Assembly: GCA_937973585.1 (NCBI GenBank)
Contig: CALJKN010000096.1
Span: 1-18,604 of the forward strand
From: an uncultured Helicobacteraceae bacterium
GTDB lineage: Bacteria > Campylobacterota > Campylobacteria > Campylobacterales > UBA6016
Length of the DNA: 18,604 nucleotides
Direction: 5' to 3'
Shown here: piece by piece, positions 6,680-14,418 of the stretch
How positions within the stretch are numbered: position 1 is the first letter of the stretch
Layout: each line of letters begins with the position of its first letter
Position numbers and translations under genes: made by a program
The notes under the pieces: model-generated
What the model was told of the DNA's origin: nothing
Databases searched by the model: none
What the model saw: only the letters and a program-made list of their open reading frames with translations

Positions 6680-7798
6680 ATGACTGAAATCTGCTATTAC
6701 GAGCTTTTAGAAGTAGAAAAAACGGCTTCACAAGACGAAATCAAAAAAGCGTATAGAAAGCTTGCAATGAAATACCACCCCGATAAAAACCAAGGGGATA
6801 AAGAGGCTGAGGAGAAATTCAAAGCGGTCAGCGAAGCATACCAAATACTAAGCGACGATAACAAAAGAGCCGTGTACGACAGATACGGCAAAAAAGGGCT
6901 AGAGGGTCAAAGCGGAGGTAGCGGAGGCTTTGGATTTGATTTTGGGGATATTGAGTCGATATTTGACTCATTCTTTGGCGGCGGAGGCGGCGGACAAAGA
7001 AGACGCTCAAAGGCCGACAAATATAATCTCGATAATGCAATAGAGCTAAGTATAGAATTTGCCGAGGCTATCTTTGGGGTAAAAAAAGAGGTCTCTTTTA
7101 AATTCAAAAAACCGTGCTCCGATTGCGACGGTACGGGGGCAAAAGGTGGCGACAAAACAAAATGCCCTGATTGCGGCGGTAGCGGCCAACTCTTTTTGAA
7201 GCAAGGGTTTATGACATTCTCTCAAACATGCCCGAAATGTGGCGGCGAGGGCGAGATTGTCAAAGAGAGATGCCCAAAATGCAAAGGCAAAGGGTACGAG
7301 GAGACAACCGAGAGCGTTACCGTAGATATTCCGGCAGGTATCGATGACGGTAACAGAATCAGGGTAGCGGGACGCGGCAACCTCTCAAAAAGCGGAGCCA
7401 GAGGGGATTTGTATATTGTCATAAACGTCAAAGAGGATAAAAAATTTGTCAGGGACGGCGACAACGTATATCTGGAGGTTCCGGTCTTTTTTACACAAAC
7501 GCTTTTGTCGGATACCATAAAAGTACCGGGGCTAAGGGGAGAGCTGGAGCTAAATCTAAAGCCGTCCACAAAAGACAAAGAGCAGTTTGTATTTAAAAAC
7601 GAGGGGGTTCCTAATGTCAGAACAGGAGCAAAAGGGAGCTTTGTCGTACAGATAAAAATGGTTCACCCGAGTAAACTATCCGATGAACAAAAAGAGTTGG
7701 TGGAAAAACTGCATACGAGTTTTGGATTTGAAGGCAAGCCGCACGAAAAAGAGTATGAGGGGCTTTTTGACAAAATCAAACACTGGTTCGGGTATTAG
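6680..7798 (+). CDS. dnaJ: Chaperone DnaJ (Hsp40)
   Basis: 372 aa co-chaperone that stimulates the ATPase of DnaK and delivers unfolded clients. J domain at residues 3-70 with HPD at 33-35. Gly/Phe linker at 75-106 (GFGFDFGD, FFGGGGGG). The zinc region at 146-205 has all four CxxCxGxG repeats (CSDCDGTG, CPDCGGSG, CPKCGGEG, CPKCKGKG). C-terminal substrate-binding and dimer domains follow. Complete, normal length. The ATG has TGAGGG 6 bases upstream. It stands alone, divergent from recR and not next to dnaK or grpE, so it is not in the classic heat-shock operon here. Confidence 0.97.
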   Translation: MTEICYYELLEVEKTASQDEIKKAYRKLAMKYHPDKNQGDKEAEEKFKAVSEAYQILSDDNKRAVYDRYGKKGLEGQSGGSGGFGFDFGDIESIFDSFFGGGGGGQRRRSKADKYNLDNAIELSIEFAEAIFGVKKEVSFKFKKPCSDCDGTGAKGGDKTKCPDCGGSGQLFLKQGFMTFSQTCPKCGGEGEIVKERCPKCKGKGYEETTESVTVDIPAGIDDGNRIRVAGRGNLSKSGARGDLYIVINVKEDKKFVRDGDNVYLEVPVFFTQTLLSDTIKVPGLRGELELNLKPSTKDKEQFVFKNEGVPNVRTGAKGSFVVQIKMVHPSKLSDEQKELVEKLHTSFGFEGKPHEKEYEGLFDKIKHWFGY

Positions 7799-7806
7799 TA
7801 GCAAAC

Positions 7807-7840
7807 AAAAAGCCCGCTTCGGCTAACTTGGCCGGAGCGG
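7807..7840 (-). terminator. Rho-independent terminator for the folD-lepB-M50-DUF2892 run
   Basis: On the minus strand a 10-bp stem (7814-7823 with 7831-7840, one G-U pair, 7-base loop) is followed directly by CTTTTTG. It lies 12 bases past the DUF2892 stop. On the plus strand the same hairpin follows dnaJ but lacks a T-run there. Confidence 0.75.
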
Positions 7841-7851
7841 CAAAGAGACGA

Positions 7852-8082
7852 TCAACTCTCTTTTTTCTCCTCTTCTTTTGAGGCTCCATTTTTTATATCG
7901 CAAGCGGTGTTTATCCCGAGTAGCGTATATAATCCGCAAAATCTAAATACGGCCGTAGCCATAACAATAAGACCGAGTATCCCGACTATAGGGCTATTTA
8001 TCCCGACGGTTCCTATGACTACAAGGGCGATACCTGCGCCCATTCTGACGTATCTATCTACTATTCCAACGTTTTTTTTCAT
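7852..8082 (-). CDS. DUF2892 / YgaP-like small membrane protein
   Basis: 76 aa inner-membrane protein. Starts MKKNVGIVDRYVRMGAGIAL. Two hydrophobic helices at about residues 14-28 and 31-47, then CGLYTLLGINTACDIKN, the family's usual post-helix motif with its cysteines, and a charged C-terminal tail. DUF2892 domains are found alone or fused to rhodanese (YgaP); the role of the stand-alone form is not known. AGGAG lies about 8 bases before the ATG. It lies 37 bases after the M50 protease stop, and a terminator follows, so it is probably the last gene of that operon. Confidence 0.88.
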   Translation of the reverse strand: MKKNVGIVDRYVRMGAGIALVVIGTVGINSPIVGILGLIVMATAVFRFCGLYTLLGINTACDIKNGASKEEEKKES

Positions 8083-8119
8083 AGCCGCAACTCCTGTTAG
8101 TTTAACTTAACCTTTTACT

Positions 8120-8755
8120 CTATAGCAAGAATGCCAATATAACCTTTGCCGGAAACATAAAAATCGCCGAAAGAGGGGTTGCTAGGATAATAATCAAAAT
8201 AATCATCCCGTATCTTCCAACCTTTTGGTTGAACTCGTCGATAGCGGAGATTCCAAATTTTTTACCGATAAACCCGAGGGCGTTCGAGCCGTCAAGCGGC
8301 GGTATCGGCCACGTGTTAAATACAGCCAAAACTACATTGTACAACACTAGATAAAAAAGGAGCTGAGAGGCAAAACTCCCCTCGGGGGCGATAGGGAGCA
8401 AAAACGAGGCTGAGACGGCAAGGATTAGATTATAGGCTATTCCGGCCAAAGCTACCGCTATAGCACCGTTATAGCCGCCGTTTCTAATAACCGTCCATAT
8501 ATTTACCGGAACGGGCTTTGCCCATCCAAACAAAAAAGGGGATCCGGCAACAAACAGCAAAAGAGGAACTACAATAGTACCGATAGGATCTATATGGACT
8601 ATTGGGTTTATAGAGAGTCTGCCTTCGTATTTTGCGGTCATATCGCCGTATTTGTAGGCCACAAAACCGTGCATTATCTCATGACCTATGATAGCAACCG
8701 CCAAGGCAGCTACCATCGCAACTATCTGTATAGGCTCAAAATCCATATCAAACAT
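8120..8755 (-). CDS. Site-2-protease-family zinc metalloprotease (M50), membrane
   Basis: 211 aa multi-pass membrane protein. HEIMH at residues 25-29 is the HExxH zinc site within a transmembrane helix, and NTWPIPPLDG with D155 supplies the third ligand. Five to six hydrophobic segments; no PDZ domain, so it belongs to the short, group III-like M50 proteins. The substrate is unknown; relatives are often called 'site-2 protease family'. The ATG sits one base after the lepB TAA, so it is co-transcribed and probably coupled. The order folD-lepB-M50 is, as I recall, the same in Helicobacter and relatives, which suggests a core function. Confidence 0.88.
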   Translation of the reverse strand: MFDMDFEPIQIVAMVAALAVAIIGHEIMHGFVAYKYGDMTAKYEGRLSINPIVHIDPIGTIVVPLLLFVAGSPFLFGWAKPVPVNIWTVIRNGGYNGAIAVALAGIAYNLILAVSASFLLPIAPEGSFASQLLFYLVLYNVVLAVFNTWPIPPLDGSNALGFIGKKFGISAIDEFNQKVGRYGMIILIIILATPLSAIFMFPAKVILAFLL

Positions 8756-8756
8756 T

Positions 8757-9617
8757 TTATTTTAGTTCACCCTCTAAAGTCTCAACGGTTTTGCCTATCC
8801 TTTGCCATCTGATTTTATAGTCATCATCCCAACTAAAATATATAAACCAAGGCTTGCCTACAACCTGTGAGTATTTGACGGGCCCCCAATATCTGCTATC
8901 GGCCGAATTATCTCTGTTGTCACCCATCATAAAAAACTGATCTGCGCCAAGCTTTATAGGGCCGAAAAAGTATTTTCTAAGCCTAATCTCATCGACAGGT
9001 AAAACAGAAAAACTGCTCTCGTATGTAACATCTGATTTTGATTTTGCCTCATAGTAGAGTTTGGGATCAAAAAGCATTTTATCCTCGGAGCTTAGAATGT
9101 CTTTTTCCTCTATTTTTGCATTTTCATAGTGGATACCTTTATGCTCTTTTGTGTACGGGTTTTTGACCCAGAGCTTGCCGCCCACAGATACGGTTTCGTA
9201 CCCCTTGAAGTTTGCTTCTATCGCACTATCGCCCTCTGAAGGTCTAAGGTACAAATCCTGATTGTGAAAAAATAGCTCATCGCCGCTTGTCGCTACGCAC
9301 CTTTTGACAAAATGGACTTTTTCGTCAAGCGGATATCTAAAAATTACGATATCACCTCTCTTTGGTCTTTCGCCCTCTATCAAATGGCCGTCATGATTGG
9401 GGACAAGCGGAATCTCCAAAAACGGTATATGCGGTGTAGGGACACCGTATGCAAATTTTTTGACAAATAGGTGATCTCCTATCAGTAGCGTCCTAATCAT
9501 AGACCCTGACGGAATCACAAACGCCTGTGCGACAAAAAATATTACCAAAAGGACGATAATTACCGTCCCCGTCCAACTGTTTGAAAATTTATACAGTTTT
9601 AAAAGATTCTCCCTCAT
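8757..9617 (-). CDS. lepB: Signal peptidase I
   Basis: 286 aa inner-membrane protease that removes signal peptides from exported proteins. One N-terminal membrane anchor (residues 17-33) leads directly to IPSGSM, with S39 as nucleophile. K105 in VHFVKRCV is the general base, and GDNRDNSADSRYWG is the conserved box E. The insertion between these boxes (about residues 110-215) makes it longer than Gram-positive enzymes. The ATG at 9617 overlaps the folD stop in ATGA. Only one signal peptidase I is seen here. Confidence 0.96.
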   Translation of the reverse strand: MRENLLKLYKFSNSWTGTVIIVLLVIFFVAQAFVIPSGSMIRTLLIGDHLFVKKFAYGVPTPHIPFLEIPLVPNHDGHLIEGERPKRGDIVIFRYPLDEKVHFVKRCVATSGDELFFHNQDLYLRPSEGDSAIEANFKGYETVSVGGKLWVKNPYTKEHKGIHYENAKIEEKDILSSEDKMLFDPKLYYEAKSKSDVTYESSFSVLPVDEIRLRKYFFGPIKLGADQFFMMGDNRDNSADSRYWGPVKYSQVVGKPWFIYFSWDDDYKIRWQRIGKTVETLEGELK

Positions 9618-10453
9618 ATCCCTTTTGCCGCCTTTAGGGTATTACTAAGTAGCATGGCTATCGTCATAGGACCTACGCCACCGGGAACCGGGGTTATGTA
9701 TGTGCATTTTTTGGAGACCTCATCAAAATCTACATCCCCGACAAGCTTGTCTCCAACTTTGTTTATCCCTATGTCTACAACCACCGCACCCTCCTTTACC
9801 ATATCGGCCGTTATAAGTCCGGCTTTGCCTACGCCGACAAAAATCATATCCGCATTTTTAGTGTGCGCTTTTAAATCTTTTGTATGGATATGACATATAT
9901 CAACAGTGGCTCCGGCATTCAAAAGCAGACTCGCCATAGGCTTGCCGACTATGTTGCTAGCCCCTACAACCACGCAATCTTTCCCTTTTACCCCTATGCC
10001 GTATTCGGCCAAAAGCTCCATAACGCCTAGCGGAGTACATGGGACGAACGTATCCAGCCCCGCCACCAAGCGACCGAGATTGAACGGGTGAAATCCGTCT
10101 ACGTCTTTTGCCGGATCAACAGCCTCCAAAATCTTTGTAGCGTCTACATGCTTCGGAAGAGGGAGTTGAACCAAAAGGCCGTGAACCTTTGGATTTTCGT
10201 TTATCATCTTGATAGTCGAGAGTATATCGTCCTCTTTTACGGTATCCGGCATCTCGTGGACTATACTGTATAGCCCAACCTCTTTGCACGCTTTTGCTTT
10301 CATTGCAACATACGTGTGGCTTGCGGGGTCATTTCCCACGAGCAATACAGCCAGACCGGGGGTTGTCCCTGTTTTGGAAACAAACTCGGATATCTCGTTT
10401 TTTAGGTTTTCTTTTATTTTTGCGGAGAGTTTTTTGCCGTCTAAGAGTTGCAA
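9614..10453 (-). CDS. folD: Bifunctional methylene-THF dehydrogenase/cyclohydrolase FolD
   Basis: 279 aa cytosolic enzyme converting 5,10-methylene-THF to 10-formyl-THF with NADP. Motifs: YVAMKAKACKEVG (catalytic Lys region), QLPLPKHVD, CTPLGVMELL, the nucleotide-binding VVGASNIVGKPMASLL and the C-terminal PVPGGVGPMTIAMLL. GAS replaces the commoner GRS in the NADP loop; I recall the same in Helicobacter. The start is TTG at 10453 with AAAGGAA 6 bases upstream, and no better start exists. First gene of folD-lepB-M50, with a TATAAT box 34 bases upstream. Divergent from the cytochrome gene. Confidence 0.96.
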   Translation of the reverse strand: MQLLDGKKLSAKIKENLKNEISEFVSKTGTTPGLAVLLVGNDPASHTYVAMKAKACKEVGLYSIVHEMPDTVKEDDILSTIKMINENPKVHGLLVQLPLPKHVDATKILEAVDPAKDVDGFHPFNLGRLVAGLDTFVPCTPLGVMELLAEYGIGVKGKDCVVVGASNIVGKPMASLLLNAGATVDICHIHTKDLKAHTKNADMIFVGVGKAGLITADMVKEGAVVVDIGINKVGDKLVGDVDFDEVSKKCTYITPVPGGVGPMTIAMLLSNTLKAAKGI

Positions 10454-10486
10454 CTAAAGTTCCTTTAATTCAAGCGAAATTGGGGT

Positions 10487-10492
10487 ATTATA
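10487..10492 (-). promoter_or_regulatory. -10 box TATAAT for folD
   Basis: Minus strand reads CCTATAATACCCC, 34 bases before the TTG start. It abuts the divergent -10 of the cytochrome gene, so the two promoters share about 15 bases. Confidence 0.55.
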
Positions 10493-10493
10493 G

Positions 10494-10499
10494 GATAAT
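10494..10499 (+). promoter_or_regulatory. -10 box GATAAT for the cytochrome gene
   Basis: TATAGGATAATTTTGC lies 17 bases before the ATG. TATTAT at 10486-10491 is an alternative -10. GGAG at 10508-10511 is the ribosome binding site. Confidence 0.45.
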
Positions 10500-10516
10500 T
10501 TTGCTTTGGAGCCGCA

Positions 10517-10870
10517 ATGCGCAAAACTCTACTGACGCTATGTATTTCAATGCTTCCGGCGTGCGCCGAATCCTTTATCAACAACTACGAATACGGTGAA
10601 ATGCTGTACAAAAATCCCAGAGGCATCGGGTGCGATAAATGTCACGGTGAAAAAGGTTTGGGCAACCAAATAGGAAGTTATATAAAAAATAAAAAAGAGT
10701 ACAAAATTGCAGCACCGAATATATCTGCGGCCACGGCAGACGAGATAAAAAAGAGCCTCAGACAAGGGAAAAAAAGAAGTATAATGCCGGAGTATTTTTT
10801 GACAGATACGGAGATATCGGCTATGGTATCCTACCTAAAACAGATAAACACGAAACAACCGCCGAAATAA
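10517..10870 (+). CDS. Small monoheme c-type cytochrome
   Basis: 117 aa periplasmic electron carrier. N-terminal signal MRKTLLTLCISMLPACA, probably cleaved after A17; the LPAC at 13-16 could instead be a lipobox. One heme site C39-x2-C42-H43 (CDKCHG). SIMPEYFLTDTEI supplies the usual distal Met, and the helix DTEISAMVSYLKQI closes a class I fold. About 100 residues when mature, typical for cytochrome c553-like proteins. The partner is unknown; no oxidase or reductase gene is adjacent. GGAG 5 bases before ATG. Followed by a hairpin terminator and then palindromic repeats. Confidence 0.92.
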   Translation: MRKTLLTLCISMLPACAESFINNYEYGEMLYKNPRGIGCDKCHGEKGLGNQIGSYIKNKKEYKIAAPNISAATADEIKKSLRQGKKRSIMPEYFLTDTEISAMVSYLKQINTKQPPK

Positions 10871-10882
10871 CAAAGCCAACAC

Positions 10883-10905
10883 AAGGGGACTTTGCCCCTT
10901 ATATT
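10883..10905 (+). terminator. Terminator for the cytochrome gene
   Basis: AAGGGG-ACTTTG-CCCCTT forms a perfect 6-bp stem with a 6-base loop, followed by ATATTATTT. It starts 12 bases past the stop codon. Confidence 0.65.
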
Positions 10906-10979
10906 ATTTGATGAATTCTCAAATTTCCGGCAAAGCCGAAAATTAGGTCTTCAGCAGACGGCTCATGCCGTTAGCGGCT
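10905..10979 (+). repeat. Palindromic repeat, copy B
   Basis: 75 bp, matching copy A (2457-2532) in roughly 60 positions with one gap. Dyads: AATTTCCGGC/GCCGAAAATT around AAA (10922-10944, one mismatch), GTCT/AGAC (10947-10959), and ACGGC/GCCGT around TCAT (10958-10971). It sits between the ends of the cytochrome and HU genes. Confidence 0.75.
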
Positions 10980-10983
10980 TTTA

Positions 10984-11025
10984 GATGAATTCTCAAATTT
11001 CCGGCAAAGCCGAAAATTAGGTCTT
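10984..11025 (+). repeat. Palindromic repeat, copy C (truncated)
   Basis: 42 bp identical to the first part of copy B (10910-10951), as a direct repeat with 74-base spacing. It stops after GGTCTT, where its last two bases form part of the HU stop codon on the minus strand. Confidence 0.85.
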
Positions 11026-11335
11026 ATTTTTTCTTTGCAGCTTTAGGAGCCGGGGCTTTTTTGCCGGCTACCGCCTCTTTAAGTTTGGCACCGACTTTAA
11101 ATGTAACTGCACTTGTTGCAGGTATTTTGATTTGTTGGCCTGTCCCTGGATTTCTACCCATTCTTTCAGGTCTTTTAACAACTTTAAAAGTACCGAAACC
11201 TATAAACGGAACGTCTTCCCCTTTTGCAAGGTTATCTGAAATTACCGCAAGTATAGCATTTAGGTTTGCTTCCGAATCTTTTTTGGAAGTACCGGCTTTA
11301 GCGGCAACCATAGAGATGAACTCTGCCTTATTCAT
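11024..11335 (-). CDS. HU-family DNA-binding protein
   Basis: 103 aa nucleoid protein that bends DNA as a dimer. N-terminal helices (MNKAEFISMVAAKAG, DSEANLNAILAVISDNLAKG), then VPFIGFGTFKVVKRPERMGRNPGTGQQIKIPA: the beta arm with the RNP intercalating motif, and AVTFKVGAKLKEAV. The fold ends at about residue 90; the last 13 residues (KKAPAPKAAKKK) are a Lys/Ala/Pro tail not found in E. coli HU and likely to add DNA contacts. GGAG precedes the ATG. Single gene with its own extended -10. The stop lies at the border of repeat copy C. Confidence 0.95.
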   Translation of the reverse strand: MNKAEFISMVAAKAGTSKKDSEANLNAILAVISDNLAKGEDVPFIGFGTFKVVKRPERMGRNPGTGQQIKIPATSAVTFKVGAKLKEAVAGKKAPAPKAAKKK

Positions 11336-11372
11336 AGGGCTTCTCCTATATAAATTTGCGTGATGCGGTTAT

Positions 11373-11381
11373 ATTCTAGCA
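11373..11381 (-). promoter_or_regulatory. Extended -10 (TGCTAGAAT) for HU
   Basis: Minus strand ATGCTAGAATATAACC, a TGn-extended -10, about 37 bases before the ATG. Confidence 0.55.
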
Positions 11382-11425
11382 TAAAATACAGTGAAATCAA
11401 GGGGTTGCGGGGATAAAATCTTTAA

Positions 11426-11450
11426 AAAATGTTATAGCTTTAAACATTTT
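11426..11450 (-). terminator. A+T-rich hairpin, possible hyp operon terminator
   Basis: AAAATGTT and AACATTTT form an 8-bp perfect stem with a 9-base loop, 33 bases past the stop of the 62-aa gene; T-rich sequence follows on the minus strand. The stem is weak (two G-C pairs). Confidence 0.4.
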
Positions 11451-11482
11451 AAGCAACATATAAGCAAAAAATTAACAATTTT

Positions 11483-11671
11483 CTACTTCGTCTTCCCGCC
11501 CGTTTTCCCTTTTTTATTCAAAAATGCTTTTATGGCATTGCCGCCTTTGTACATAGGTTCGAGTTTTTTTAGACTATCAAGGTCTTCTATCCCCTCTTCC
11601 CTCTCCGTTTTTTTAGCTTTTTCCGGTTTTGCGGTATCCGATTTTGAGTATTCGTCGTCATTGTCAACCAT
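11483..11671 (-). CDS. Small charged protein at the end of the hyp operon
   Basis: 62 aa, highly charged: acidic in the first half, basic at the end (KAFLNKKGKTGGKTK). No cysteine, no signal and no membrane segment. Not recognised. The case for a gene is the very good GGGGGAGG ribosome binding site 6 bases before the ATG and its place 32 bases after the hypA stop on the same strand. The motif LEPMYKGGNAIKAFLNKKGK looks folded and conserved, while the N-terminal 30 residues are probably disordered. Whether it belongs to nickel insertion or is just a rider in the operon cannot be told. Confidence 0.65.
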   Translation of the reverse strand: MVDNDDEYSKSDTAKPEKAKKTEREEGIEDLDSLKKLEPMYKGGNAIKAFLNKKGKTGGKTK

Positions 11672-11703
11672 TGCACACCTCCCCCTGAAATAAAAACTCT
11701 TTA

Positions 11704-12045
11704 TTATTCAATTTCCAAACTTAAAAGTAAAAGCTCATCTCCGGCCAAAAGTTTAGTATCGGAGCTGCCGCAAACAGGGCATATATAATCGTTTATGGAC
11801 GGTTTAAATTCTCCCTTGCAGGCTAGACATTCGGCTTTTAACTCTATCCTCTCAATAGTAAGCTCGGCATCTTTTGCCATCGTGTCCTCTTTGAACGTAT
11901 GAAACGCCGTTTCAAGAAGCGAAGGCTCTACAGAGCTTAGCTCTCCGATACCTACGACAACCCTATGTACAATTTTCGCTCCGTTGGCCTCTGCGTTTTG
12001 CTCACAAAGATCCAAAAGGCTCTGAACTATCGAATATTCATGCAT
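11704..12045 (-). CDS. hypA: Hydrogenase nickel-insertion protein HypA
   Basis: 113 aa. HypA delivers nickel to the hydrogenase large subunit together with HypB. The start must be the ATG at 12045, giving MHEYSIV with H2, the essential nickel ligand; an in-frame TTG two codons earlier would bury it. The zinc site is CLAC...CPVC near residues 73-93. The ATG overlaps the hypE stop by one base (TAATG), so translation is coupled. Normal family length. Confidence 0.95.
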   Translation of the reverse strand: MHEYSIVQSLLDLCEQNAEANGAKIVHRVVVGIGELSSVEPSLLETAFHTFKEDTMAKDAELTIERIELKAECLACKGEFKPSINDYICPVCGSSDTKLLAGDELLLLSLEIE

Positions 12046-13040
12046 TAACAAATCCTAGGGAGAAGTTCTCCGGTTGGGTACTCCATGATTCTCTTTGTGC
12101 CGTATCCGTTTTTTAGCACGACTCTGTTTTTACCGTCGCCCATGACCTCTCCGACCACTGCCGCATCTTTTGTAAATTCAAACGAATGGAGCACAGATAG
12201 CACCTCCGACGTATCACCTCGAACCGCCATTACAAAAGTCCCCTCGTTTGCCAGACTAAACGGCTCAAATCCGAGTAGTTCACACACCCCCAAAACCTCT
12301 TGCTTTACGGCAAAAGACTCTTCGACACACTCCATAGAGACAGACGACGAGGCACACCATTCGTTTAGCACCGCCGCAACGCCCCCTCTGGTAGCATCCC
12401 TCATGGCTACGATATCCGCTTTTGTCTGTAGCAGCCTCTCAATTGTCGGCCAAAGCGACGCACAATCGCTTTTTAGAGAGCTTGTGAGATTAATCCCCTC
12501 TCTACCGGAAAATATCGTCGCTCCGTGCTCCCCTATACTTCTGGAGACTATGATTTTATCTCCGGCTTTCAGGTTTTTACAACTAAGCCCCTCCGCTACT
12601 ACCTCTCCAACCGCCGACGTATTTATGAATATCTTATCGACGCTCCCTTTTGGGGCTATTTTTGTATCTCCGGTTACGACTTTTGCGCCGTTAACCTCTA
12701 GCTCCCTTGCTATCGAATCGGCTATCGTCTCCAGATCGTCAATCGAAAATCCCTCCTCGATAATCAGCGACAGGGATAGATATTTCGGTCTGGCTCCCAT
12801 CACCGCAAGGTCGTTGCAACTACCGCAAACCGCTATCTTGCCGATGTCGCCTCCGGCAAAAAATATCGGGCTTACGATAAAACTATCGGTTGTAAAAGCA
12901 GTTTTGCCCTCTATCCTAAAAACAGCCGCATCCTCGGCCGAGAGTAAAATATCATTTTTGAGTCTTGAAAAAAACACATCTCCGATTAGCTTGTTTGATT
13001 CGACCCCACCGCTCCCATGAGCCAACGTAACGCTTTTCAT
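12045..13040 (-). CDS. hypE: Carbamoyl-dehydratase HypE
   Basis: 331 aa. HypE carries the carbamoyl group received from HypF on its C-terminal cysteine and dehydrates it with ATP to a thiocyanate, the source of the CN ligands of the Ni-Fe site. PurM-like fold: AHGSGGVESNKLI at the start, TTDSFIVSPIFFAGGDIGKIAV in the middle, and the tail GELLPRIC ending in the reactive Cys331. Starts in ATGA overlap with hypD and ends one base into hypA. hypF is not in this window and must be elsewhere. Confidence 0.96.
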   Translation of the reverse strand: MKSVTLAHGSGGVESNKLIGDVFFSRLKNDILLSAEDAAVFRIEGKTAFTTDSFIVSPIFFAGGDIGKIAVCGSCNDLAVMGARPKYLSLSLIIEEGFSIDDLETIADSIARELEVNGAKVVTGDTKIAPKGSVDKIFINTSAVGEVVAEGLSCKNLKAGDKIIVSRSIGEHGATIFSGREGINLTSSLKSDCASLWPTIERLLQTKADIVAMRDATRGGVAAVLNEWCASSSVSMECVEESFAVKQEVLGVCELLGFEPFSLANEGTFVMAVRGDTSEVLSVLHSFEFTKDAAVVGEVMGDGKNRVVLKNGYGTKRIMEYPTGELLPRIC

Positions 13041-14164
13041 ATAGATTTTCCGTATTTAAAATATGCCGCACAAGCCCCCTCGGAGCTTACCATACAAGAT
13101 CCAAGCGGCGAAGACGGGGTACAAGCCGTGCCGAAAACCTTGCAATCATACGGTTTGGCTTTCCCTTTTAGCACCTCTCCGCAAATGCAAAGCTTGTGAT
13201 CATCCGAAGACTCTTTTGGGATAAAATCGCTAAATACTTTATAGGCATCCAGATGGGCAAACTCCCCTTTTAGCCGAAGGGAGCTTTTCGGTATAGGCCC
13301 GATCCCCCTCCAGACAAAAAAATCGTCAACCTCCATATATCTCTCTACCGTCTCTTTGGCCTTTTGGTTCGGCTCAAAACCGACACTTCTGTCGTACTCT
13401 ATTTGAGTTTCGCATATACCTGAGATCTTTTGCTCCACCAGCATGAGTATCGCTTTTAAAATATCGGCCGGCTCAAACCCTGCCGCAACTATCGGAACCT
13501 TGTATTTTTCGGATATAGGGGTGTAGATTTTTGCCCCCGTGATGACGCTAACATGTGCCGGAGCCAAAAACGCATTTACCTTTGTCTCGTCATCATCCAT
13601 AATGGCACACATCGGTTCCGGTACGGTAACGTGATTGATTGCGTAGTAGATATTTTGGATCCCTTTTGCGATAGCCCTGTCTATGAGCGCCGCCGTCATC
13701 GGGGTTGTAGTCTCAAAACCTATCGCAAAATAGACGACTTTTTTATCCGGATTTTCGGCGGCGATTTTCAAAATTTCTGTCGGCGAATAGACAAACCTAA
13801 CATCACACCCCTCCCCTCTGGCCTTTGCCAAAGAGCCGTTGGAGCCTGGTACTTTTATCATATCCCCCAAAGTTACGAGTATCGTATCCTTCATATTCGC
13901 AAGTGCCAATGCGGCATCTATCCTGCTTTTTGGCATGATACAAACCGGACAACCGGGGCCGTGGACGAACTCGATATTTTCCGGCATCATCTGATTTATC
14001 CCGTACTTCATTATCGTATGGGTATGCCCGCCGCAAACCTCCATGATATACATTTTCTCAGGAAGTTTTTCGGCAAGTTTGGATATTTTTTTTGCTACCG
14101 CAAAGATAGTCTCTTTCTCCCTAAAACCGTCAAATAGGGTTGAGAGTGTAAGCTCTTTACTCAC
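13037..14164 (-). CDS. hypD: Hydrogenase maturation factor HypD
   Basis: 375 aa Fe-S protein that with HypC is the scaffold for the Fe(CN)2CO unit. Motifs: MEVCGGHTHTIMKYG, HGPGCPVCIMP (both with conserved cysteines), IGFETTTP, and the C-terminal [4Fe-4S] region CICGEVL...CKVFGTACTP...GSCMVSSEGACAAYF. The start is GTG at 14164, lying within the last codons of hypC with an 8-base overlap. Length matches the family. Confidence 0.96.
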   Translation of the reverse strand: MSKELTLSTLFDGFREKETIFAVAKKISKLAEKLPEKMYIMEVCGGHTHTIMKYGINQMMPENIEFVHGPGCPVCIMPKSRIDAALALANMKDTILVTLGDMIKVPGSNGSLAKARGEGCDVRFVYSPTEILKIAAENPDKKVVYFAIGFETTTPMTAALIDRAIAKGIQNIYYAINHVTVPEPMCAIMDDDETKVNAFLAPAHVSVITGAKIYTPISEKYKVPIVAAGFEPADILKAILMLVEQKISGICETQIEYDRSVGFEPNQKAKETVERYMEVDDFFVWRGIGPIPKSSLRLKGEFAHLDAYKVFSDFIPKESSDDHKLCICGEVLKGKAKPYDCKVFGTACTPSSPLGSCMVSSEGACAAYFKYGKSI

Positions 14165-14414
14165 CCATCGCCTCTTTCAACTCTTCTTCGTCCATCTGCG
14201 CTATTATCTCTTTGAACGTCTCGATACTGAGTAGCGCACTCTCGGTGTCTATCTTGTTTATCGCATAACCGATATGAATCAGGACGTAATCCCCTATGAC
14301 TACCTCCTCCGGCATCAAATCCAGACTCACCTCTCTTTTTACCCCCAGAGTATCCACAACGGCAAAATTATCCTCTTTTAGCTCCACAACTTGCGACGGT
14401 ATTGACAGGCACAT
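14157..14414 (-). CDS. hypC: Hydrogenase assembly chaperone HypC
   Basis: 85 aa. HypC shuttles the iron unit from HypD to the hydrogenase large-subunit precursor. N-terminal MCLSIPSQVV gives C2, the essential ligand once the Met is removed. The body is an OB-like barrel ending GDYVLIHIGYAINKID. The C-terminal helix (EEELKEAMGE) overlaps hypD. AGAGGA precedes the ATG, which is four bases after the hypB stop. Confidence 0.95.
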   Translation of the reverse strand: MCLSIPSQVVELKEDNFAVVDTLGVKREVSLDLMPEEVVIGDYVLIHIGYAINKIDTESALLSIETFKEIIAQMDEEELKEAMGE

Positions 14415-14418
14415 ACGA

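Noticed and set aside
7811..7840. dnaJ terminator on the plus strand
   Set aside because: The hairpin has no T-run on that strand; it is a good terminator only for the minus strand.
10905..11025. Possible CRISPR (two identical 42-bp units)
   Set aside because: Only two full units, 32 bp between them is itself part of the longer copy B, internal palindromes and a distant copy A; no cas genes.
12085..13020. Long plus-strand open frame (311 codons) opposite hypE
   Set aside because: Antisense shadow: hypE is unmistakable, and the frame is Ser/Pro/Thr-rich without domains or start signals.
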